Source: Armigeres subalbatus
Taxonomy: Eukaryota > Arthropoda > Insecta > Diptera > Culicidae
Assembly (NCBI RefSeq): GCF_024139115.2
Contig: NC_085141.1
Location: forward strand, 394,058,632-394,122,631
Direction of reading: 5' to 3'
Length of the DNA: 64,000 nt
Every line of letters starts with the position of its first letter. Position 1 is the first letter of the stretch. Below are positions 1 through 9,245 of this stretch, one piece after another. The translations under genes and the position numbers were made by a program. The notes below the pieces were generated by a model. The model saw only the letters and a program-made list of their open reading frames with translations, did not search any database and was not told where the DNA came from.

Positions 1-2365
1 CACTGAGCAAACAAATTTCCTGCTGGCTGCGATGCAGCCGTATTCAACTGCTCGACCTATGATCTGACTGAGCCGGAGAGGATATTGAATATCAGTTTTA
101 TGTGGTTAATTCGGTTTCCGCTGCTGTAACTGCAGATAGTGAACGTGCACATCTAAAAATATTTAGTTATTAAAAGATTATTTTTATGCACATGAGTATA
201 ACGGTAGTGCAAAATTCAATAAAATGTGTAGTTTGCTATCATCCTGGGCTTGAGTCTTGTTCTGCAAAAATTCAATCTAGGGTAGAAAGCTAATCCGTCT
301 TAGTAGGTACTGCTTGTTTTTCAAATCTAATTTAAACGACAGTACAACTACTGATTCTAACCAAGTTGTGAGTAACATTAATTTTAGAGTTTCTTCTTCT
401 ACTGCATTCTATTCTTTGTACTTCAGAGAGTTCATACTATATTTAAATCGGGCAAATAGATCTTTGATTACGCGTGCGTATCGGAAGGCCTTACTCCAGA
501 AATTTATTGGATGGTGAAACGGTTGATACGGCTGTTCCCGTTTCTTCCTTACACAAATTCAAAAATCTTCTTTGATCATGTTATTCATTATTGAATGATC
601 TGATTGACGATGAGTTATGAATTTTCTCCTAATTTCAAGCCTGCACGGTGGACCTGATAGTTTAATAGATAGATATAGATAGATAATCTGCAATCATTTA
701 GTTCAAATTCCATAGCCATGCAATCTATTATTTTCGCTAAGTCGATTTTTTCATAAACTAAAACAACCACTAACGCTGATGGGATATATCGGTGCCAAAC
801 CATATCCTCACAGGATAACTACGGTTGCGGCCTTGAATCTATTTCTTGCTACCTTACGAAAGAAGATGTATCCTTGATGGGAAGCATAACTAACAGCAGT
901 CGGATCAAACTGTAATGCCAGTTATTTTTCTTGTTTTCAAACGGCTTCAAGCCATGGCATAGGATGAGCGAGGCCCGCAAAAGTGCCGGAAGGTTGCAGT
1001 CTGTTTGACCTGCAGCAGTCGCAGTTGCTGTTGCAGGTTAGCGTCACCGCCGCGCCGTCCGTGCTGTTGGAAAGCAAACATCTGTATTCCTTCTTCGTTC
1101 TTCAAGGTGCGCACAGAATAACACGTTTGGGAGTGATGCTGAGGATATTGATGTCGGATGAATTGATCGGAAGTGGGTACCGCTCGGATGATGCGCTTGG
1201 GAAAGCACACGTGAATATGTTATAAAAGTTGATGCGGTGGATTGCCCTCATGTGGCATACCAGGCGAGGGCACGTAGCAGACAGGAGCGGTTTTTCAATT
1301 ACGTTAAGGTGGGATGTGTTTGTTTTTCAAATAGGTAGGACCGGTAAATCTTCAAGAAATGTTTCAATACGAACTTTACAAATATTATTTTCATGATGAA
1401 AAATAATTCTACCTCACATTTATCCAAAACCTCATCATGTGAATACTATTTGTAATTATTATACTTTTATTGAATTTTTTATTAGGTAATCAAAGTTTCC
1501 ATTGAAGTACAGATTTAAATATCATAAATAAGTTGCAATAAAAGGAACAACTTTCTTGCTTGCCCGAACGACTATGATAATGGCTTTCTTCAGGGAGCTA
1601 CAGTTTTAGATCGTAATATGGGAAATTTAACAATTCCCCTGCTCTGATTTGGAATGAAACTATGATCCTGTCATGGAACCGTGACCATTCGTTGTGGTTT
1701 GGTAAACTACCTACACATAATTTTAGTTGTTATGCGGTCACAGCGTTGATATGATTCCACTAACCACAAATCAGTCCCTTCTTTTCTGGATCTTCTTACT
1801 GTAAAGGACTGACTAGTGGTTAATCCACTGAAAGTAATGACCGAGTTGAAGGTCGGAAAAGTGGTGGAGAGCCTGTAGAGAGAGATTACCATTTTATCGC
1901 ACCACGAAAAATCATCAAACCGGTGAAAGTGGGGCTGACGGTAATTGCAGAAGAAATATGGAGGCGTTACAAATTGCGGTTTTCGATGTGGACTGCCCCT
2001 GTAGAGGGGAACATATATCGTTTGATGTGGTTTTACGACGGAAAACCTAGTGGCAAACCAAAGTCAACAGGATGAATTATGGCACACTACTACGGGATGG
2101 GGGTGACTAATTTTCATTGGTTATACATGGCCACGGCTGTCTTGTGCTGTTTTTGTTAGAAACGATAAGTAGTATTTATGAGCGAAAACTTCCCACGAGC
2201 GTTCAGGAATGTTGTGTGACCAACCACGTGGTCTGGTAATTATGGCTTTGTTTAGGTAGATTTATGGGGTGAAGCCGTTGTACTTCAAATAAGTGAGGAA
2301 ATTGTTCTGACCAGCTTGTTTTGATTGTTTTGCATGACTATTCTGAAGCAAAATAATAATAACAT
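1..2365. other. Unassigned AT-rich non-coding DNA
   Basis: No domain, repeat end or long reading frame is recognised. The one compositional exception is about 945-1255, which is clearly GC-richer than its surroundings and open for 87 codons on the minus strand and 80 on the plus strand. The minus reading is Gln-rich and matches no family I know. Splice signals are ambiguous, so I do not call an exon. Confidence 0.5.
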
Positions 2366-2450
2366 ATTTGTCGTCGACTCACGAGACAAGATGAGTACGA
2401 GAAACTGAAGACGATCTTACTGTTGAAGCCGAAAAATGTATATGCTATAC
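2366..2450 (+). repeat. Dispersed repeat R-A, diverged copy
   Basis: This block contains the string GAAACTGAAGACGATCTTAC followed by GTTGAAGCCGAAAAATG. It matches, in reverse orientation, a repeat seen at 10925-11035, 20436-20512, 37956-38052 and 62685-62730, whose shared core reads GTACGAGACACTGAAGAC then CTTACTGTTGAGGTCGAAATACG. No terminal repeats or coding capacity are visible, so the class is unknown. Confidence 0.5.
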
Positions 2451-3214
2451 GTTAGGCAACATGGCTAGTGATTTGCGTGATTTGGTGAAACAAGTATGGA
2501 AAATTGAAACCGTTCAACATGCGCGCAATTTTGGTACGCTCATGAAGGCTCATTTGTGCTCTATGTACCGCTTGTGCTGTTTTTCCGTTAGTATTGTACA
2601 CAATACAACAGCGCGTGTGTTCGAGTGTTAAAACATTGATCCAGTCCGGCTGTTTCTTGCCGGACCAGAACCAGAAGGGCACAGAATTTTAATTTTCCAC
2701 TCATCGATTTTTCTTCTAACATATTGTAAACAAGCTCTGTGAACTGTCAAAATAAGTGAGGTTAGATTAGAGTTTGCATTGGTCTATAGTTTTAGCCGAA
2801 AAACATTTGGCGGATTTTCACCGAAAGTCATTCACTTTCGGAATGGAAAAGGGATAGTATTTCTCACTTATTCTCAAGAGCAGAGAATCCTCAGATTTTC
2901 GCTGAAAAATCGATTTGAGGGAAAGAAAATAAATGTCTGATGAGAGTTAACCGTTTTAAGTTTTAACTACCCATGCCGCGAAAACTTGATTTACTGGTTT
3001 TCTCACGCCTTTTATCCTTTTCGTACTAACACCAATTGCAAATAGATTAGCCTCTATGGAACAAACAACATAATTTCTATATGCAGCCGATGTGGTGGTA
3101 TGTCTGGAATGATTGCATCTAAACGCCGTTTTTGTCGATGGTCATGGTTCGAATCCCGTTCTGGTCGTTAAATTTTTATAATTGATTTCCGAAAATTCTC
3201 GCGAAACGTAATCT

Positions 3215-3472
3215 TCTATATAATAAAAATGAAATGGTCTGTGTTCGTATCCGCATAACACGGAAACGGCTGGATGGATTTTCTTCATTCCTTCGGCAGA
3301 TATGTTCGTTATAGTTTCCGACGGGTTTATACGACATTTCCTCATGCAAAAATGGTTAGTAAAGTTGAGTAAATCCTAAAAAACTAAAATTAAGAATTGT
3401 AAGGAAATTTCGCATGGGTAGTTCAAAACATTTTCGCCTACTATGCAGGACAACGTCTGCCGGGTCGACAAG
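3215..3472 (+). mobile_element. Helitron-like non-autonomous relic
   Basis: The block starts TCTATATAATAAAAATGAAA and ends with CAACGTCTGCCGGGTCGACA followed by AG. In insects the first string is a common 5' feature of non-autonomous Helitrons. The GC-rich CGTCTGCCGGGTC segment resembles the subterminal hairpin just before the CTRR end, here degraded to CAAG. There is no Rep/helicase coding sequence. The boundaries are inferred from these motifs and not from target duplications, which Helitrons do not make. Confidence 0.5.
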
Positions 3473-4120
3473 TTAAAAATAAAAATTATGAAACGAAAAA
3501 AAAAATCATCAAGTAGGCACGATTTCCAGGTTCGATCTAGAGAAAAGAGTTTTGAAGGAAAGATGTTTTCACCACAAACTACGAAAAAGGATACTCCTTG
3601 GACCCGGAAATCGCTTGATTTCGTCTCATCGAAACTAAAATTACGAACCGAATTCATTCGATAGAGGTATTGGCTTTCAGTTTGTGCTTTCAGTCTTTTG
3701 GGATCAAAAACGGAGTTTTATGTTTTCATCCGACGCGTCGCGACGTTTCGGACACATGTACTGTGCCTTTTTTCTAGGAGTTAACTATGTTCTGTTCTGT
3801 TGTCACATTATTTGTCACCACAATTCGTTTGCCCTGTCTTGTGTGAGGTAGGGCGGAAATTTGAATTGACCCGGCTCACAGAAACTTTTGGTGCACCTTT
3901 TTATTTAGCGCCACTTTAGTAAAAGTACACTATTACACAATGGCTAAAAATGTTTAAAGAAAAGCCAAACACGATATTATTTCGTTTTAAAAATCTTCTT
4001 TTACGTACCTATTTTCTTTTTCTTTTTACGTAAATAGGACATGTAATTGTTGGCTTGTTTCTAATACTTGATGCATATTGATTTCATAATCGATGATCCA
4101 ATGTTACAAGCAGATAATTT
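3473..4120. other. Unassigned AT-rich spacer
   Basis: A 73-codon plus frame and a 93-codon minus frame overlap at 3376-3664, but neither has a recognisable motif. The lower part grades into the 3' end of the minus-strand LINE relic that stops at 4121. Confidence 0.4.
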
Positions 4121-5296
4121 TCATTTATTTCTTTTATTTATTAATTTATATAGTAACATAAATAACCTGTAAAGGTTTTCAAAGTATATAATACCATAAC
4201 TATAACTAATTGCAGAACGCCATTGTACTCTAACTACGGTTGTAATTCTATTTTTTAACGAATAAAAATGTTCTTCCAGCCCACAATTTGACGGTAACTC
4301 GTTCCATAATTTGACCGCGCGGGGATGAAATGAATCCTTCAAGCAATCTGTGTAGTATCTCGAAACAATTAGTGACGGTGTTCTTGCTGAACGCGTATAA
4401 GTGAAAAAGTTTTCGTGATATTTAGGAGGGTTACTAAGTATTTTAAACGTTTGTGTGCATGTTCTAATCTTAAGATGGTCAGAAAAACTGCATCCAAGAA
4501 GTAGATTGGCGTAATTTGATATGTGGTCAAACTTTCTTAAATTGAATACATATCTTGTAATAGTGTTGAAAACTAGTAGTTTTCTGAGGTTTCTTTGAGA
4601 AACAAGTCCAAATAGTACATCTTCGTAATCCAAAAGTGGAATAATTTGAGATCTAGCCTTTTTTAGTCTAATATGTTAAGGGGTGTAATGTCTTAATATA
4701 ACTAAGCTATGGAGAGCGTTGTATACTTTACCACACACAGCATTAACTTGAGCATTCCAATTCATGATAATACCAAGGTTTTAAACTGTTTCAGAATATT
4801 CAATTATGTTATCCCCAACTTTTACCATCAGGGCATCTCGCACACACATACGTTTTGTACGGAAAATAATAGATTGGGTTATCTTGGTGTTTAGTTTTAG
4901 TCCAAAATTTTCACAGTATCTGACCACATTATTAATGTCGATGTTCATTTTCCTAACTATTTCCGGAAGATCACTATGCTTACCCGAAATATACAACTGG
5001 CAATCATCAACGTATAAATGGAACTTACAAAATGATAGTGCAAGGGGTAGAACATTTATGTACATTGAGAATAGCAGGGGACACAGTATAGACCCTTGAG
5101 GTACATCACATGATACCGATATTTTCTTAGACCGTTTGTTGTTAAATTCAACGAATTGGTGTCTTTCTGTTAAGTAGGAAAACATTAGTTTTACTGAAAG
5201 TTGATCCAACTTTAAGTTTTGAAAAAGCTTATCACAAAGTAAGTGATGGTTAATTGAGTCAAATGCCTTACTAAAGCCAAATGCCTTACTAAAGAA
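4121..5296 (-). pseudogene. Jockey/CR1-group LINE reverse transcriptase relic
   Basis: Two minus-strand blocks form the C-terminal part of a non-LTR retrotransposon ORF2. The upstream block (5209-4781) has the RT motif VPQGSILCPLLFSMYIN, then FHLYVDDCQLYISG, where YVDD is the catalytic box, then GLKLNTKITQSIIF. The downstream block (4633-4121) has LWNELPSNC and ends in NKRNK, typical of the C-terminal region of RNase H-less Jockey/CR1/L2/Loner-type elements. Between them, around 4640-4780, the coding thread continues only through frameshifts and stops. Before 5209 the thread KAFDSINHHLLCDKL is readable, but a short duplication at 5250-5290 disturbs it. The endonuclease and ORF1 are missing, so this is a 5'-truncated dead copy. 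The exact clade is uncertain. Confidence 0.8.
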
Positions 5297-5299
5297 GAA

Positions 5300-5960
5300 T
5301 GATGATGATCAAAAATTATATTTTACTGTTATTGATAAGAGTTGTTCACACAGATATGTACTTGTGAAGTGAGAAAATATCTTACAAGAGATGTGTTTTT
5401 CTGATATTTAGATTTGAACTCGTTGTTGCATTGGAGGTCAATTATATCCATTTGAAACATTCCAAGTACATTATTTACATTAGTAAACAGAATCGGGAAA
5501 CTGTGCTTTAAAAAAAGTAGTTAATTGGCTTGAACATTTGTCTGTCGAAAGGCTTCGAGTTTACCAGCATATTTAACAGATTTGCATGGACTGTTTTCTG
5601 CAGGATTAGGTAAATGTATCAGTTTTCGACAATCAATTTTACTAAATTGTTTATATTTTGTTTCAATAGTTTGCATGTTGGATAATAAAAGTTCGAGGTT
5701 TTCTTCCCTGACTTGCGGCTTCATGTTCAAGTCATTGAGATGTTTGGTGACATGTACTATAAAGGCAAAGCGGCTCACCCATTCAGGATTCCTTTCGAAG
5801 AGATTAAAATCTATACCGGAAATAAGTCTATACCGGAAATGGTTTCCTTCATTGGGATAAAAGCAGCTAATTCTTCTGTGATTTGAAGATGATCATAAAT
5901 TCCCATTATGTAGATAGCCACATGTGCCTTGTTTTTTATTAAGTATTTTCATCGATCGCG
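5300..5960 (-). pseudogene. hAT transposase relic, GTF2IRD2/ZBED-like subgroup
   Basis: In broken minus-strand frames three blocks of a hAT transposase are readable in the expected order. Near 5900-5840 is HLQITEELAAFIPMKET then GIDLF. At 5790-5700 is ERNPEWVSRFAFIVHVTKHL then NDLNMK. At about 5470-5390 is DIIDLQCNNEFKSKY. These correspond to the catalytic-core and insertion-domain segments of hAT transposases that also gave rise to vertebrate GTF2IRD2-type proteins. The longest open piece is 85 codons (5778-5521). The zinc-finger N terminus and the C-terminal dimerisation block are not visible, and no flanking TIRs were found. The copy abuts the LINE relic at about 5300, so one probably truncated the other. 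Confidence 0.68.
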
Positions 5961-6084
5961 ACCAGTTAGAATCAGAAGCAGGTGGATTTCTCACGTAACG
6001 TAGTCTTCAAATCTTCTGTGAGAACTTTAACTCTTCATCGTGCTTTACGAGAAACTAATACTACTGAAGGATTATTTTTCTTTA

Positions 6085-6840
6085 GAACACACGATACACC
6101 AACAGCCGATAAGCATTCCCTAACAAATCGTCCTCCATCTGATCGATCCACTTTGCCCGCTGTGCACCTCGCCTTCTTGTTCCCGTCGAATCGTTGTCGA
6201 GAACCATTTTCACCGGATTACTGTCCGACATTCTGGCTTCATACCCGGCCCACCGCAGTCTTCCGATTTTCGCGGTGTGAACGATGGATGATTCTCCCAA
6301 TAGCTATGCAACTCATTCGCCTCCTCCACGTACCGTCTGCCATCTGCACCTCACCATAGATGGTACGTAGCACTTTGCTTTCGAGTACTCTCAGTGCGCG
6401 TTGGTCCTTCACGAGCATCGTCCAGGTCTCGTGTCCGTAGAGAACTACTGGTCTAATAAGCGTTTTGTAGATAGTCAGTTTGGTACGGCGGCGAACTCTA
6501 TTCGATCGAAGCGTTTTGCGGAGTCCAAAGTACGTACGATTTTCTGCCATGATGCGTCTCCGAATTTCTCTGCTGGTATCGTTATCGGCGGTCACCAGTG
6601 AGCCCAAGTACACGAATTCTTCAACCACCTCGATTTCGTCACCACCGATAGAAACTCGTGGTGGGTGGCTTACATTGACCTTTCTTGAGCCTCTTCCTAT
6701 CATGTACTTCGTCTTCGACGTGTTGATGACTAGCCCAATCCGTTTGGCTTCGCTTTTCAGTCTGTTGTAGGCTTCCTCCATCCTCTCAAAGTTACGTGCA
6801 ATGATATCAATGTCGTCGGCGAAACCAAATAACTAGACGG
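6085..6840 (-). pseudogene. RTE-clade LINE, C-terminal RT fragment
   Basis: The fragment begins at the catalytic box GFADDIDIIARNFERM (about 6838-6780) and continues through EEAYNRLKSEAKRIGLVINT, EEFVYLGSLVTADND, RRRTKLTIYKTLIRPVVLYG, HETWTML, LRTIYGEVQMADGTWRRRM and, after a frameshift near 6290, AKIGRLRWAGYEARM and GTRRRGAQRAKWIDQMEDDL. This is the thumb and C-terminal region of an RTE-clade reverse transcriptase. It shares a subfamily with the element at 23860-26260, with the same GTRRRGAQRA and MADGTWRRRM signatures. Both ends are truncated: the endonuclease and palm motifs before FADD are absent, and the 3' simple-repeat tail is lost. Confidence 0.88.
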
Positions 6841-6894
6841 ATTTTGTTAAAATCGTTCCACTTAGAACATTTTTGGGACTTATTTGATAGCAAG

Positions 6895-7600
6895 ATTTTG
6901 AGCATCCCTAAATCATGTCCGATTCAGCTCAAATTTTGCATAGGGACATATTTTAGGGTTTAGTCCCAAAACAGTCGATTTTTTTCAAAAAAATAATTCT
7001 CAAAGTTTCATGCATTTTGAGTCCTTTGGCATAAAAAAAAACAAAAAAATATTTTCCCCTTGTGAGAAAAAAAAGTTTTGATTAATTTTGAGCACCCCTA
7101 AATCAAGACAAAATTTTCAAAACGACTTATCTGCTTTTGTAAACAAAGATTCAAACGACGATTTGACGAATCTGATAGCTCCCACGCAAACCAACACCAT
7201 CAACAGGTATCGGAGTCCTCCATCTACCTACTGATGGTGTTGGTTTGCGTGGGAGAGCTATCAGATTCGTCAAATCGACGTTTGAATCTTTGTTTACAAA
7301 AGCAGATATGAAAATTTTGTCTTGAAATCATGTCCGATTCAGCTCAAATTTTGCATAGGGGGATATTTGGGGGATGAAATTGATCATCATCTGAAAAGTC
7401 CCAAAAATGTTCTAAGAGAAAAAATTGATTTTTCTTCAAATATTTTTTTTTTAATAAATCAGATCTCGACGTTTCACGTATTTTTAAGTCATTTGGCATC
7501 AAAACAACTCCTAAATCATGTCCGATGGAACTCAAATTTTGCAAGGGGTCATATTTTGGGGTAATGAAACTTGTGAGCAATTACGTCTTTTTTTTCCATA
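6895..7600. repeat. Three-unit ~190-bp tandem repeat
   Basis: Three units start with the string CCTAAATCATGTCCGA or a close variant at 6907, 7097 and 7510. Each continues with CTCAAATTTTGCA, then an A/T-rich segment, then TTTGGCAT. The spacing is 190 bp from unit 1 to 2 and about 188 bp from unit 2 to 3 once the 221-bp insertion and its 4-bp duplication are subtracted. The array resembles a short satellite block. The units are clearly diverged. Confidence 0.75.
7104..7324. mobile_element. Palindromic MITE/foldback inside the 190-bp array
   Basis: The 221-bp element is almost entirely two ~100-bp inverted arms around a ~15-bp loop. It starts CAAGACAAAATTTTC and ends GAAAATTTTGTCTTG. It sits in the second tandem unit, and the flanks are AAAT on both sides (7100-7103 and 7325-7328). 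Unit 1 gives the empty site CCTAAATCATGTCC, so the insertion and its 4-bp duplication can be read directly. It has no coding capacity and its superfamily is unassigned. Confidence 0.85.
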
Positions 7601-8444
7601 CATTCCATTGGCACCCTAATAAACAGTCACCATCATACCCTCAGCAAGCCTGTAGTCGGACACTACAAATTATCGGAAAAGCATCTCTCGGCCGAAAAAC
7701 GATACATCCCGAAGAATAAGCTCGACAGGGATGCGCTCTTCCCATTCGTGACACTAGAGTTCCACCTACTTCAGAATAGATTTGATATCCTTTCCTTCAG
7801 TGCTTTGGCACTGTTTTGAACCATTCGGGATTTCTGTACCAGTCAAACCAGTTCAGTTATCTAAAATGTCGTAGGTATATATTTAAATCCCCGAGGAAGG
7901 CCAACACCAAGGGCCGAAACTTAGGAAACTAAACCAACGTGTCGTTTCAATTTTGATGAGACTAACAAGCGGTTAATCCCAAAGTTTTTAATGTCGTCCA
8001 GTATCCAGTCTAATATATATTATTTAAATGACGTCCGTCCAGTCTAAACTTTTGTATCAACCCGTCTATATTCCCTCGCACGTCTGTGTCAGCAAATGGC
8101 AGTTTGTCCAAGCCCTGTTGCAACTCCATGCTATCGTCGTAATAGAAGCCAGCTATCGCAGTTAGTTCATCGCGCGAGTTTGGCCCATAGGGCGAATCCA
8201 ATCTGGTGATTTCACAGAGGGAAAGTCGAATAAATTTAACTCGTACGACGGATAGAGTTTGATATAACTACTAGTTTTTTTTCCTATTAAATTGTAGCAT
8301 AATAATTAATATTAAACATGTCTCCGGCTGAAAACCTTTTTAATAAAGCTATAATAGTAATAAAATTAAACATTAATTATCAAGGCAACTAATTTGAAGA
8401 AAAAAAAACAGTATTTCTGAAACATCCATTTAACAAAAGTTTTT
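7601..8444. other. Unassigned spacer
   Basis: No gene is recognised. A string CCCCGAGGAAGGCCAACACC then GGGCCGAAAC at 7892-7920 is a motif common in mosquito repeats, but no ends are visible. Confidence 0.35.
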
Positions 8445-8634
8445 CTTCTTCTTCAACAAAAAACGGGAATTTCAATACTTCAATACTTTTCTATGAGAAC
8501 GTTAATGCTTTCAGAGAAATATTTTCATTCCCGCTATTGAATGGCCGCCCGTTATATTCCAACTGAAACTTGCTTTTCAATTTAATATTCTGTAGCATTT
8601 CCTCAGTTTTTAATAGAATAGAAAAGCTTTTCAA

Positions 8635-9125
8635 CACAGACAAACAGACGTAACAGCTAGAACATTTTGTTACAAAATATGTCGCCCAGTTACTTTACCA
8701 TGTGCATGTTGTACGAAATAAAGTTTAGCCGTGGTGTAAGATGCGCGGCTAAAAAGCAAGACCATGCTGAGGGTGGCTGGGTTCGATTCCCGGTGCCGGC
8801 CTAGACAGTTTTCGGTTTGGAAATTGTCTCGACTTTTCTGAGCATAAAAGTATCATCGTGTTAGCCTCATGATATACGAATGCAGAAATGGTAAATTGTG
8901 GAAAGGCTTAAAGAACACTAAGCTGCGAGGCGGCAATGTCCCAGTGGGGGATGTAATGCCAATGAAGAAGAAGCACAACAATGTCAAAAGAAGGCGCTAG
9001 AGTGAGATGTCAGATGTAAAGAAATACGATGCGCGTGCCCCTGGGTGTGAAATTCGCAATCAGTTGAAGACCGTTTTGCTCATGATCGATGAGAATTTCA
9101 TCAGTGTTACGTCTGTTTGTCTGTG
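8635..9125. mobile_element. 491-bp MITE carrying a SINE
   Basis: Terminal inverted repeats are CACAGACAAACAGACGTAAC at 8635 and its reverse complement ending at 9125, identical over 21 bp. There is no open frame. A family-1 SINE (8725-8973) lies inside, so the MITE proper is about 240 bp. No clear target duplication is visible at the flanks, which are themselves SINE sequence. Confidence 0.75.
8725..8973 (+). mobile_element. SINE family 1 (Feilai-like), copy a
   Basis: The tRNA-derived head has TTAGCCGTGGTGTAAGATG (box A region) and GGTTCGATTCCC (box B), then the family body with ATAAAAGTATCATCGTGTTA and CTAAGCTGCGAGGCGGCAAT, and a tail GAAGAAGAAG. Part of the 3' body, the AACTTGGCTTAGAAACCTCG segment, is shortened compared with the 35793 copy. 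Confidence 0.85.
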
Positions 9126-9245
9126 ATGCGGGTGTCGATAAAGTTTCCAACCCGAAAACATCCTAGACCGGACCGAGAATCGAACTCGCCAACTCCGGAA
9201 TGGCCATCCTACGCCTTTGCTCGCAAGGCTACTGGAGAACCCTAA

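Larger units (their letters stand above)
8445..9245 (-). mobile_element. SINE family 2, minus strand, split by a MITE
   Basis: The tRNA-like head lies at 9245-9150. Read on the minus strand it has TAGCCTTGCGAGCAAAGGCG (box A region) and GCGAGTTCGATTCTCGG (box B). The 3' part with the CTTCTTCTTC tail is at 8445-8634, sharing CATTTCCTCAGTT and AAAAGCTTTT with the copies at 32869 and 44600. The middle is occupied by the 8635-9125 MITE, and some body sequence at the junction is missing. Confidence 0.5.

Noticed and set aside
8725..8800. tRNA-like boxes A and B at this and the other SINE heads
   Set aside because: These are SINE promoters. The heads lack a complete cloverleaf with acceptor stem and are followed by SINE bodies and tails.
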